A stretch of 64,000 nucleotides of DNA. It comes from Rhodococcus pseudokoreensis (lineage in GTDB: Bacteria > Actinomycetota > Actinomycetes > Mycobacteriales > Mycobacteriaceae). Below, piece after piece: positions 9,060 to 17,019 of the stretch (position 1 is the stretch's first letter; each line of letters begins with the position of its first letter). Under the pieces are notes generated by a model. That model was not told where the DNA came from. It was given only the letters and a program-made list of their open reading frames with translations, and did not search any database. Both the position numbers and the translations under genes were made by a program. The DNA lies in contig NZ_CP070616.1 of NCBI RefSeq assembly GCF_017068395.1, forward strand, positions 13,480-77,479, read 5' to 3'.

Positions 9060-9267
9060 TCATGAGTCGGCCCCGGATGGCGTGCCGACACCCGTCGATC
9101 CGTGAGCAGTGGCGACTATGAGGGTGGACCTGGTGGCAGGGGGAGGGCAGCCGCCGATTTCATCACCGTGACGGAAGTGCGGAGCAGGTCGGGGTCTGTC
9201 TACTTCGATGCCGAGGGCGGGTGCCGCGGAAAGTGGGCATCGCCATCCCACGTACGAAGACACGGTC

Positions 9268-9307
9268 TGCTAGCGTAGCGCTGCTAGCTATCAGCGCTAC
9301 GCTAGCA
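9268..9307. repeat. Perfect inverted repeat, 16-bp arms
   Basis: TGCTAGCGTAGCGCTG at 9268-9283 and its exact reverse complement CAGCGCTACGCTAGCA at 9292-9307 flank an 8-base spacer that itself contains CTAGCTA. Each arm holds overlapping TAGCG/CGCTA repeats. This looks like an operator for a dimeric or tetrameric DNA-binding protein (ribbon-helix-helix proteins favour such sites) or a partition-type site. No intact gene starts next to it, so it appears to have lost its cognate gene. Confidence 0.7.
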
Positions 9308-9479
9308 ATCGTAAACTTCTTGGCTTGATCGTCGGCGAGACCACCCGAGGCCTGGGTTGCGGTCCACCCACTCGGCCGAGCCCCTTCGGGGGTGGGGCGG
9401 TGAACCGGGGGTTCCGACACTCGGAGATCGTCACCGGCGGCGCGGGGCGTTCCGTTCGTCGGACCGGGCTCCGAACCCA

Positions 9480-9974
9480 TCATCGACGGGCCCCGGACCC
9501 GAACGCGGTGGTGGGGAAGGGGCTGGGACCGAGCGTGAGGGTGACTGAGGTGGGGTGGAGTCCGACCTGTGGCCAGCCGGTGGTGAGGGGCAGTGATCCG
9601 GTGGTCGGGTAGGTGCCGATCCAGTACTGCGGCGTGGTTCGATACGGCCCGGATCCCTCCTGTCCGGAATCGGGTGTCAGGTGGAACGGGTCGGCGTACC
9701 CGTCGAGGTCGTCGGCGCCGACGCGCACGGCCAGATAGGACCACTGCGCCGACCAATCACCGGGGTCGGTCAGGGCCCGGGTTTCGTAGCGCGCGAAGTC
9801 GGCGCGGTCACCGGTGACGCACAGCGTGAACCGCAGCAGCAACCCGGACGAGAACGCGGTCGCCGCGGACAGCTCGAGGGCGAGGTCCTTCTCCGCCGCG
9901 ATCGGCATGCCCGCGTGCACGACGATCCCTCCGGTGGTGGGCGGCGCGAGGGCCGACCAACGATGGCGGCGCAT
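9480..9974 (-). CDS. Hypothetical protein, 164 residues
   Basis: A soluble protein starting MRRHRWSALAPPTTGGIVVH. The pattern KDLALELSAATAFSSGLLLRFTLC, followed by DWSAQWSYLAVRV and a C-terminal LTTGWPQVGLHPTSVTLTL, suggests a beta-rich domain. I have a general memory of similar uncharacterised actinobacterial proteins but no named family. No signal peptide or metal motif is visible. It is a single gene between an orphan inverted repeat and a heat-shock-controlled membrane protein. Confidence 0.55.
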   Translation of the reverse strand: MRRHRWSALAPPTTGGIVVHAGMPIAAEKDLALELSAATAFSSGLLLRFTLCVTGDRADFARYETRALTDPGDWSAQWSYLAVRVGADDLDGYADPFHLTPDSGQEGSGPYRTTPQYWIGTYPTTGSLPLTTGWPQVGLHPTSVTLTLGPSPFPTTAFGSGARR

Positions 9975-10160
9975 GCTTCATCGTCGCACCACCCGGCCCC
10001 GCAATGCCTGTGAATCTCCTGAGAGTCCCACTCCAGAAGGTGATTTGAGGACATAACCTACAGGCCGGTAACGCCGATCAGGGGTGCACATCCACCGGAA
10101 AAGTCCGCCAGGGGAGTGTATCTATCCGCTCCAGGTAGCGGGCGGAACATGCCGGCCGGA

Positions 10161-10400
10161 TCAGAGGGCGGCAATGACCAGGCCGGCGACGCCGGCGACC
10201 GCGACGAGCGCGAAAAGAGCCAGCGGGAAGAATCCGAGGACAGTGCACACCAGGGTCGTCAGCACGGCCAGGCCGATGATCACGGCGATACCCGCTTCCC
10301 AGGACTCGAGCAGCGCCATGTCGGCCGGCGCGGGCTCGTCGCGACCGGCGGCGCGGGTGGGCTGTGTGGTGTGTAGATGCGGGCCGGGGACGGCGGTCAC
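10161..10400 (-). CDS. Small two-helix membrane protein under a CIRCE operator
   Basis: Encodes 79 residues. A polar 30-residue N-terminus is followed by two hydrophobic helices, WEAGIAVIIGLAVLTTLVCT and FFPLALFALVAVAGVAGLVI, ending at the C-terminus. This is typical of small inner-membrane proteins. A perfect CIRCE element lies 67 bases upstream of the start, so HrcA repression and heat induction are predicted. CIRCE usually controls groES/groEL or dnaK operons in actinobacteria. No chaperone is present here, so the protein may be a membrane-stress factor. The function itself is unknown. Confidence 0.65.
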   Translation of the reverse strand: MTAVPGPHLHTTQPTRAAGRDEPAPADMALLESWEAGIAVIIGLAVLTTLVCTVLGFFPLALFALVAVAGVAGLVIAAL

Positions 10401-10466
10401 GGGTGCTGCGGATCCTTTCTGGGCGTTGCAGGTTCGTGCGGGTTGGTGTCACCGCGTGCAGAGAAT

Positions 10467-10493
10467 TTAGCACTCTCCACGATGGAGTGCTAA
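10467..10493 (-). promoter_or_regulatory. CIRCE operator (HrcA binding site)
   Basis: TTAGCACTC, nine bases, then GAGTGCTAA: an exact match to the CIRCE consensus bound by the heat-shock repressor HrcA. It lies upstream of the minus-strand small membrane protein. The plus strand has no credible gene start just downstream, so the small membrane protein is the likely target. Confidence 0.9.
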
Positions 10494-10545
10494 TGCATTG
10501 TTCTGTCGGCATGACTCGGTGAACACCGCGGTCGACTGCACACGA

Positions 10546-11706
10546 TTAGGAGTGTTGACCGGAGTGCGGAGCTGTCTCCCTGCTCGGGAACGGGTCGGAC
10601 CGCGAATGACGGGTCGACCCCGAATGGTGAGGACGGTTCACCCTGTTGGTGGAGCGGCCAGCCCCGCATGGAGATCGCTCGAGCGGCGAGCAGCACTGTC
10701 GGGGTTGCTCGTGCCGGCTAGCAATTCCGCTGTCGGGTTCGGCGATTCCGGCGCAGCCGGGTCCCCAGGTTGGGGCGTCGAGGACGGTCCGGAGACTGGG
10801 GGAGCGGACGAAGTGATCGGTCCGCAACCGGGAACCGGGGTGCCCGAGATCGGTGAGCGCCCTCTCGGCATCGGTGAGGCGAAGCGGCGTCAGGTCGATG
10901 CGGATCCGCAGGAAGTACAGCACCGCACCACCGGATCGCGGGATCGTCATGGGGTCGGACACCACGACCGTCGGCGGGTACACCCACCCGTCGTCGACGG
11001 AGACGAAGACGACCACGTCGCCGCGCCGGACAGCGCTGGTGCGGTCGAGGCGCAACGATTCGAGCCCGTACCTGACCGCCGGCCCTGCCGTGGCCGGTCG
11101 CCGCGACCGGTGCTCGTCGAGCACATGCTGTTCGGTGGGACTGGGCTCGTAGTCGACGGCATGCTTGACGAACATCCGGGTGACCGGGACCGGCAGAAAC
11201 CCGGCCTCCGGGTCGCGGATTCGACCGGTCACCCCGGGGATCGGCACCGCCCGGCCGATCTCCCACTCCCGAGCGGCATTATCGATGAAAACCGCATCGA
11301 CTTCGGTGATCTCGTCGATGCGGTCGATGAACGTCCGCACCGAATCAATCACCTCGGGGTCATCGGTGATGATGACGGCATCGTCGGCGAAGGCCGAGTT
11401 CTCGGAGGCATTCGCCGACCCGACCACCGCTCGCCGACTGGTGACGATGACCTTCGCATGCAGGGTCGGCGACGACAGCACCCGAACACCCTTGTTGAGG
11501 TAGTAGGCGAGGGCCGCGGGGGAGGTGGCATGCGCCCGGATCGCGCCCTTGGACGCGTTGACGACCAACAAGTCACCGGCGCGCAGGGGAAGCAGCTCTG
11601 GTGCGTCCTGGCCGAGGTAGGCGATCGCCGCGCGGCGGGCGCCGCGGGTGCCGATGGCGCGGGTGATGTGTGGCCATGGGCTCGGTCCGTGGAAAGTGGT
11701 CCCCAT
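10546..11706 (-). CDS. PLD-like protein with one HKD motif
   Basis: The ATG at 11706 opens a 386-residue protein; the upstream extension of the frame is not protein-like. Residues 1-170 form a phospholipase-D-like domain. HAKVIVTSRRAVVGSANAS gives the H-x-K...G-S-x-N signature, present once, so the active form would be a dimer. The remaining 200 residues have a mostly beta character (RRGDVVVFVSVDDGWVYPPT) and match no family I know. Single-HKD proteins include nucleases and restriction-like effectors. It sits near the type IV-B locus, so a defence role is possible but unproven. Confidence 0.7.
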   Translation of the reverse strand: MGTTFHGPSPWPHITRAIGTRGARRAAIAYLGQDAPELLPLRAGDLLVVNASKGAIRAHATSPAALAYYLNKGVRVLSSPTLHAKVIVTSRRAVVGSANASENSAFADDAVIITDDPEVIDSVRTFIDRIDEITEVDAVFIDNAAREWEIGRAVPIPGVTGRIRDPEAGFLPVPVTRMFVKHAVDYEPSPTEQHVLDEHRSRRPATAGPAVRYGLESLRLDRTSAVRRGDVVVFVSVDDGWVYPPTVVVSDPMTIPRSGGAVLYFLRIRIDLTPLRLTDAERALTDLGHPGSRLRTDHFVRSPSLRTVLDAPTWGPGCAGIAEPDSGIASRHEQPRQCCSPLERSPCGAGRSTNRVNRPHHSGSTRHSRSDPFPSRETAPHSGQHS

Positions 11707-11988
11707 ACCAACTGACGGTAGCGGCCCATACGTGAGTGGGTGCACTGTTGGTCGCCATGCTTTGGCGGAGCCTGATGCCGGGCACGATCTTTCGGTATAG
11801 TTTCGGGCATCCGGCGGAGACGCCGGCGACACGCACGCCGAACGTTGTTGATGGTTTGGTCGCCAGATGACGCACGTTCGCCGTGGCACCCACCAGGTGT
11901 GGGTCCGAGCGTGGCAGATGGTTACTAAGGCCCGTCTGCCACGCTTCGTCGTATCCACGGGGCGAAATCCGAGGCGGGGAGGCGACGG

Positions 11989-12873
11989 GTGGCATACAGC
12001 ATCAGCCCGGACACCAGGGACACTCGCCTGGACCCCGAGGCCGGCATCAGCACCACCCCGGCCGCCAAGCCCGCCGGCTACCGCACGGCAGCAAACTATG
12101 ACGACCGTGCCGCCGACCGCGACGGGGCCCGGGAACTGGACCGGATGGTCGAGGAGGCCCAATTCACCCGTGCCCGCAAAGACCTCGAGCGAGCCTTCCC
12201 CCGGACCACGGTGCCGGAGGTGTCCGAGCGGAAACGCCGGGAGCTGCCGATCCCGGATTCGATTCGCCAGCCACCGAGTTCGCGGCAGCGCAAGGCCCGG
12301 TCGGTGAACAAGAACCGGGCGCAAACCCAGCTTCCGAAGGTCGGGTACACCGCGGTGCAGAACCTGATCACCGACCCCGACCGGTGGGACGAGGTCAGCG
12401 GCGCGCTCTCACGCGCGCGGGGCGACGCCCAGCAGTTGGAGGAGAAGATGCGCTCCCAGGTCCAGCGTGTCGATCGCGCGATTCAGACCGCGGAACGGTT
12501 CAACGACCGCGGCCACATCCTCTACGCCGCCGTCCGACTCCCACACACGGCACCACAGGAGGCGGCGAACCTGCCGTCGACCCTGCAACCCGGCTCCCGC
12601 CTCGAGTTCGACCGGTACACCGGGGCGGCGCATGCCCTTCACGAACTCGATCAGACACTGACCGAACGGGACGTTGTGTTCGAGATCGACACCGGCCGGG
12701 GCATGTATCTGGGACGCTCGGACACGGTCGACGACACCGCGCACCTGCTACCGCGCGGGATGCGGTTCGAGGTGATCTCCTCCGGCCCTGGGCGTTACCG
12801 CCGACCGGATGGATCGATCGGCGAGCAGATGATCGTGCAACTGAAAGACATCACCGACGAGAAGGGGTTGTGA
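11989..12873 (+). CDS. Protein with an ADP-ribosyltransferase-like C-terminus
   Basis: Encodes 294 residues. The first 110 are basic and disordered-looking. The region from about 170 reads like an ART fold: AAVRLPHTA, GSRLEFDRYTGAAHALHE, VVFEIDTGRGMYLG, then LLPRGMRFEVISSGPGRYRR before a final beta strand. In active ARTs the turn before LLPRG normally holds the E-x-E catalytic pair. Here it is SDTVDDTAHLLPRG, so the key glutamates are missing or replaced. It may be an inactive scaffold, an immunity-type protein or a phage-derived structural protein. The next gene overlaps its stop (TGATG). Family assignment is inference. Confidence 0.5.
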   Translation: MAYSISPDTRDTRLDPEAGISTTPAAKPAGYRTAANYDDRAADRDGARELDRMVEEAQFTRARKDLERAFPRTTVPEVSERKRRELPIPDSIRQPPSSRQRKARSVNKNRAQTQLPKVGYTAVQNLITDPDRWDEVSGALSRARGDAQQLEEKMRSQVQRVDRAIQTAERFNDRGHILYAAVRLPHTAPQEAANLPSTLQPGSRLEFDRYTGAAHALHELDQTLTERDVVFEIDTGRGMYLGRSDTVDDTAHLLPRGMRFEVISSGPGRYRRPDGSIGEQMIVQLKDITDEKGL

Positions 12874-13085
12874 TGGGATTGTTCACCGACGGCAAGGGCC
12901 GCCCCGAGCTGGTTATGCACCCGGACATCAAGCTGGGACGCGCACATTACCGGCCTGTCGACGACGAGCCCGAGCCGGAGGAGACGCCGAAGCAGCGCGC
13001 GCGCCGCGAGCTGAAGATGCGGCTGAGCGCCGAGAAACGGGCACGGGAGAAGAAAGAAAAGCCCGGAGACACCAACCCCCAGTAG
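12873..13085 (+). CDS. Small charged protein coupled to the ART-like gene
   Basis: Encodes 70 residues from an ATG that overlaps the upstream stop by one base, so translation is coupled. The C-terminal half is a highly charged, predicted helical stretch (EETPKQRARRELKMRLSAEK), with no hydrophobic core and no known family. It could be a partner or chaperone of the ART-like protein, or a short structural or nucleic-acid-binding protein. Confidence 0.55.
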   Translation: MGLFTDGKGRPELVMHPDIKLGRAHYRPVDDEPEPEETPKQRARRELKMRLSAEKRAREKKEKPGDTNPQ

Positions 13086-13129
13086 GGGTGACGCCTCCGG
13101 CTCATCCTGTGCAACCGCAGTAACCGAGA

Positions 13130-13146
13130 CACTACCTCAGGTAGTG
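13130..13146. promoter_or_regulatory. 17-bp perfect dyad
   Basis: CACTACCT-C-AGGTAGTG is a perfect 8-bp dyad around one central base. It lies between the 3' ends of the small charged gene and cysH. The form suits a homodimeric regulator, but the position after two convergent genes gives no obvious target. Confidence 0.4.
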
Positions 13147-13225
13147 CAGCAGTGACGGGAGCCGGGACCTCATGGATTGGCAGTAGCGCGCGACGTCACC
13201 GACGTCGTTCGCGGTGATGCAGCCG

Positions 13226-14029
13226 TCAGGTCATCTGCCGAATGCGAGGCAAGGTGTCGGCAATCTGCTCGAAGAGGGTGGGCCAGCCGCGCCGCAGCCA
13301 GGTCAGCCGGCCGCGGTCAAGGTGCCCGCCGTCAATCAGGTGCGAGAGCCGGTGCTGGTGTTCGGGCACACCGAGTTCGCGGAGTCTGGTGTAGACGGGA
13401 TTGACCGGTAATCGGTGTCGGGCGATGTGCGCCCAGACGTCGGTGGTGGCCCAGTTCCAGATCGGCCCATACGCGGTGGTGCCGTCCGCGCGGACGATGA
13501 CCCCGTCACGGAGACCCTTGCGGGTGTAGAGCAGGCGGCGGGCGGCCGATTCGTCGGCCCGCACACCCCACAACTCACCCGGCCCGAGGAGCCGGTGCGC
13601 GCGGCGGGCGGGCTCGGCGATCAACACCTCGTGCAAATCCATCGCGGCTGCTGTGACGTCGGCGGTCGCGTGGTGGTCCCACAACCCGGAGTCGGCGAGG
13701 ACATCGAGCAGCGGCGGATCAGTACGGATCCGGTGCAGATCCAGCCCCCAAGTGTGGGCGAGTTCGGTGAGGTAGTCGTAGGTTTCGGGGTAATCGAGAC
13801 CGGAATCGAAGAACACCACCGGCACATCCGGATCAACCCGGCGGGCCAGGTCGAGAACGACTAACGAGTCTTTGCCGCCGGAGAACGCGACGTACCCGTC
13901 ATGCGCGGTCAGGTGCGCCTCGATCCGCGTGAGGATGGTGTCGACGGCGGCCGGGCCGGCCTTCGTCGACGGTGCCCGCAATCCACGGAGCACGGTCAGG
14001 TCCAGGCCGGGGCCGGCTGCATCCACCAC
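13226..14029 (-). CDS. cysH: CysH-like PAPS-reductase-family protein of type IV-B CRISPR
   Basis: Encodes 267 residues from GTG at 14029 (GTG at 14026 is equally possible); the arginine-rich frame upstream is an artefact of the opposite gene. AFSGGKDSLVVLDLARR (PP-loop SGGKDS at residues 50-55) is the nucleotide-binding signature of PAPS/APS reductases and ATP pyrophosphatases. VVFFDSGLDYPET and ELWGVRADESAAR follow as in CysH. It is divergent from csf1, with only 23 bases between starts. CysH-like genes are the known ancillary partner of type IV-B CRISPR loci, with unknown role. No other sulfate-assimilation gene is nearby, so a CRISPR-linked role fits better than sulfur metabolism. Confidence 0.88.
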   Translation of the reverse strand: MVDAAGPGLDLTVLRGLRAPSTKAGPAAVDTILTRIEAHLTAHDGYVAFSGGKDSLVVLDLARRVDPDVPVVFFDSGLDYPETYDYLTELAHTWGLDLHRIRTDPPLLDVLADSGLWDHHATADVTAAAMDLHEVLIAEPARRAHRLLGPGELWGVRADESAARRLLYTRKGLRDGVIVRADGTTAYGPIWNWATTDVWAHIARHRLPVNPVYTRLRELGVPEHQHRLSHLIDGGHLDRGRLTWLRRGWPTLFEQIADTLPRIRQMT

Positions 14030-14052
14030 ACTTGGCAGGTTACGGTGCCGCC

Positions 14053-14724
14053 ATGACCCTCGCCGCCGACACCGATGTCGTCTGGGCCGCCTACACCGCC
14101 GCCTCCGGGTCCGTCGACGCGGCAACACCCGACGACCGAACGACGGGGTGCGCGCGCTGCGGCCACACCACACCGGTGATGACCCCGGTCGGGCAGGTGA
14201 TCTCCCGGCGGTTCACCGGCTTCGAATCCTGGACGAACCTGGCCGCCCGGAAACTGTGTCAGGTGTGCGCGTGGGCATACCGAGACCGGACGTTGCGCTC
14301 CGACGCGCGTATCGTCACCCGTGATCCCGCCACACTGAGAACGGCGACCCCCACACTGCTACACCAGGTGCTCTCCACCACCCTCGGCGCGGACACCGCG
14401 GTGATCGTGCCGCTGCGGCCCGGCCGCAAACACCTGATACCCGATGCCCGTTGGGGCGCCGTCACGGTCGACGACAGCCGGCTGAATTGGGCGGCAGAAG
14501 ATGCCCGCCGCCTCGAGGTGATGTGCCGGCTCCGCGACCGCGGCTTCACCGAAACCATGCTCCGCGACAACGCCCCCACCTACTCCGTGGTGCACCGCCT
14601 CCCGGCCGACCGCTGGCCACAGGTCTTCGACGACTGGAACCTGTTGGCGCCGTGGCGGCACGCGGACCCGTGGTGGGAGGTCGGCCTCCGCGCCACCCGA
14701 CACCAGCACACTCCGGCACCATGA
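14053..14724 (+). CDS. csf1: Type IV-B CRISPR Csf1, large subunit
   Basis: Encodes 223 residues starting MTLAADTDVVWAAYTAASGS. Two cysteine pairs, C33xxC36 and C69xxC72 (CARCG...CQVC), make the zinc finger typical of Csf1, the compact Cas8-like subunit of type IV effector complexes. The following C-terminal region is mixed alpha/beta. Identification rests on the zinc finger, size and gene order cysH-csf1-cas11-csf2-csf3. It would form part of the RNA-bound multisubunit complex. The start at 14053 lies a few bases from the cysH promoter region, so the two diverge from one control region. Confidence 0.82.
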   Translation: MTLAADTDVVWAAYTAASGSVDAATPDDRTTGCARCGHTTPVMTPVGQVISRRFTGFESWTNLAARKLCQVCAWAYRDRTLRSDARIVTRDPATLRTATPTLLHQVLSTTLGADTAVIVPLRPGRKHLIPDARWGAVTVDDSRLNWAAEDARRLEVMCRLRDRGFTETMLRDNAPTYSVVHRLPADRWPQVFDDWNLLAPWRHADPWWEVGLRATRHQHTPAP

Positions 14725-14828
14725 CCTCACCAAACCATCAGCCGATGAATGTCGTCGGACCGCTCAGGTTGTTGAGCCGATGAGCTCTCGACTCGAGAAA
14801 ACTCCGATTCTTCTCTAGCATTGCGGTG

Positions 14829-15269
14829 ATGACTATGTCGGGGGAAAACGCACTGTCAGTAACCGACCGCTGGCTGGCCGCGGTTCCACAACTACCCGGG
14901 CTGACCGACCCCGCCGCGCAGGCGGCGGAGCGGTTGGTGCTGCTGCTGCACTACGGAATCGACTGGTCCGACCGCAACTGGGTGGCTGCCCGCCGCGGCG
15001 ACTACTGGGACGCCCTGCTGCCCACTAGGGTGCGGTTGGCCACCTACAACAGCATCAACCTGCACCAGTGGTGGACCGCCTCCGCCGCCCGGCTCGGCTC
15101 CGCCCCGCGCACCGACGACCAACGCTCCGAACTGGCCACGCTCCTCACGAGCGAACCGCGGCCCGTGCTGCAGGTGATGCGCGATCAAACCACCGCGCTG
15201 ACCCTGCGGATCCGGATCGTCGCCGACGCAGTCCGCGGCGCCCGCACCGAGCACGGACTGGCATCGTGA
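14829..15269 (+). CDS. cas11: Type IV-B CRISPR Cas11, small subunit
   Basis: Encodes 146 residues, starting at the ATG at 14829 (GTG 14826 or ATG 14835 are alternatives; none has a strong ribosome site). The protein is all-helical: LSVTDRWLAAVPQLPGL..., ERLVLLLHYGIDWSD, and a long C-terminal helix. This fits the Cas11 subunit that lines the belly of type IV-B filaments. A sequence family match cannot be made by eye, so the call depends on position between csf1 and csf2, length and helicity. Its stop overlaps the csf2 start (GTGA). Confidence 0.75.
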   Translation: MTMSGENALSVTDRWLAAVPQLPGLTDPAAQAAERLVLLLHYGIDWSDRNWVAARRGDYWDALLPTRVRLATYNSINLHQWWTASAARLGSAPRTDDQRSELATLLTSEPRPVLQVMRDQTTALTLRIRIVADAVRGARTEHGLAS

Positions 15270-16120
15270 CCGTCACGCGGGTGTGGGAGATCGAGATGAC
15301 CGCGAAATCCCCGATCTCGCATCGCGGGGAGCTGATCGGCACCACCGCGATCGGCCGGCGCATGAAAATCCTTCAACCCGACGGATCCGTCGAGCTGGTC
15401 CCGGTCATCTCCGGCAACTCCTTCCGCGGCGTACTGCGCCGGATCGCCGAAGAACTGCTGCGCGACATCCTCGGCTACGAGGGCAAGTTGCCGCTGGCCG
15501 TCGCACACACCCTCCGCAACGGCGGCGCGATCGTGAAAACGCAGGCGGAGCCGATCACCGGCCGCCGCCTGCACCAACTCCGTGAGTTGGTACCACTGCT
15601 GAGTGTGTTCGGCGGCGCCGTCGGGGCCGCCCCGATCGACGGTTGCCTGCGGGTCGGGCATGTGGTGCCGATCGTCACCGAAGCCGCCCCGATCCTCCGC
15701 CGCAGCTATGAGGGCCAGCCGCTGCCGTCGAGGTTCGACATCGAAGCGCTCGAGTCCTACTCGCACCTCGACGACGTCACCGCCGGCCATGCCGGCACCA
15801 CCGTCGATCCGGATTCCGGATCGGGTGGGTCGGGGTCGCCGGTAATGCGATACGACATCGAAACCCTCGCCCCCGGAACCCGCTTCGAGGCATGGGTGCA
15901 ACTGGTCCGCGGATCCGACCTCGACCACGCCTTCACCGCCGACGTCCTGGCCGAGTTCACCCGCACCGGCTGGCTGGGTGGGCGCACCGGGATCGGGCAC
16001 GGCCAGATCGCCACCACCCTCGACCCAACCCCTGATGGTGCGCCGGTGGTCGATTGGCGGGAGATCGTCGCCGCACGACGCGATGAGGCCCTGGAAACCC
16101 TGCTCTCGCTCCCTGCATGA
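15266..16120 (+). CDS. csf2: Type IV-B CRISPR Csf2 (Cas7-like backbone)
   Basis: Encodes 284 residues from a GTG overlapping the cas11 stop. The opening EIEMTAKSPISHRGEL is the first RAMP strand. VPVISGNSFRGVLRRIAEELL is the conserved S-x-R-G-x-L-R motif of Cas7-like proteins, and GRTGIGHGQIATTL is the late glycine-rich loop. An ETLAPGTRFEAWVQL strand precedes it. Cas7 proteins polymerise along RNA, and Csf2 with Cas11 forms filaments in type IV-B. The next gene overlaps by four bases (ATGA), so csf2 and csf3 are tightly coupled. Confidence 0.87.
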   Translation: MTVTRVWEIEMTAKSPISHRGELIGTTAIGRRMKILQPDGSVELVPVISGNSFRGVLRRIAEELLRDILGYEGKLPLAVAHTLRNGGAIVKTQAEPITGRRLHQLRELVPLLSVFGGAVGAAPIDGCLRVGHVVPIVTEAAPILRRSYEGQPLPSRFDIEALESYSHLDDVTAGHAGTTVDPDSGSGGSGSPVMRYDIETLAPGTRFEAWVQLVRGSDLDHAFTADVLAEFTRTGWLGGRTGIGHGQIATTLDPTPDGAPVVDWREIVAARRDEALETLLSLPA

Positions 16121-16860
16121 CCCTGCCGATCGCTGCAGGGATGGTGCCGCTGATCATCCGGGCGAAATTGGCCGCCGGTGTCGCGCACGCGGTGCCGTGG
16201 GGCATCAGCCTCGACGGCCTCCTGGCCTCGGAGATCCGGGAGAACACCAAGGCCGCCGCCCGAGCATCCGGAACCGACTACACCCCCTACAGTCTCGACA
16301 CCGTGCCGGAGGACCTCGACCTGCCACTGGCCCGCTGCCCGGGCGACGGCGGTGACCGGTGGCACTGGGCAGCGACATTCGCCTACCCCGAGGACGAGGA
16401 CGAGGTCCCGGGCCCGCACGTGCAGTACTGGTCCGCCCGCCCCGACCAACAGGCCCTGGAACAGATGTCGGTCGAGTTGCCGGCGTTGGTGTCCGAACGA
16501 CAGGGCCGTTACCGCTCCCGCGTCATGCCGCTCCCGCTCACGGCCTGCCGGCACCTGGTGTGGCGCGCCGTCGGCGACGCAGTCGCCATCACCGAGTTGC
16601 TTGCACCCCTCGTTTCGATCGGGAAGAAACGCGGCGCCGGAAACGGCCACATCCTGTCTTGGGAGATCACCGAGCAGTCGGTCGGCAAGCCGTGGGAGTT
16701 CGCGCACCTGCACCCCGACGGCAGTCTCGGCCGCACCGCACCCGCGACCTGCCTGCATGAGCGCGGCGACCTGCGAACGGGTGGGGAGGGGCGGATGGGG
16801 TTGCGTCCGCCGTACATGCACCCATCCCGTCGCGCACAGGTGCTTCTACCAGCGACCTGA
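16117..16860 (+). CDS. csf3: Type IV-B CRISPR Csf3 (Cas5-like)
   Basis: Encodes 247 residues. The start VPLIIRAKLAAGVAHAVPWG matches the first strand of a Cas5-like RAMP with the usual polar turn. The middle carries a long charged segment, and LVSIGKKRGAGNGHILSWEI is the glycine-rich G-x-G-x-G-x-G loop common to Cas5/Cas6-like folds. Csf3 caps the 5' side of the complex. It is the last gene of the operon. No cas6, no dinG (csf4), no adaptation genes and no repeat array follow, which is the type IV-B pattern. Confidence 0.83.
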   Translation: MTLPIAAGMVPLIIRAKLAAGVAHAVPWGISLDGLLASEIRENTKAAARASGTDYTPYSLDTVPEDLDLPLARCPGDGGDRWHWAATFAYPEDEDEVPGPHVQYWSARPDQQALEQMSVELPALVSERQGRYRSRVMPLPLTACRHLVWRAVGDAVAITELLAPLVSIGKKRGAGNGHILSWEITEQSVGKPWEFAHLHPDGSLGRTAPATCLHERGDLRTGGEGRMGLRPPYMHPSRRAQVLLPAT

Positions 16861-17019
16861 CCTGTATTCGAGGCGATGCGTGTGATCCGCGGGTCGAGCT
16901 TGATATTCCGGGATAAGACCCGCCGGGACAATCGAATGTGCGTAGGTCGCCCTGAGGTGAATGAATTCGCGGGCGAGGCGAAGTATTTCACGATGTCAAT
17001 CGCGGCCAGGCTGAGGCTC

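Noticed and set aside
9163..9756. Minus-strand frame across the inverted repeat
   Set aside because: It runs through the dyad, has poor composition and overlaps the better gene at 9480-9974.
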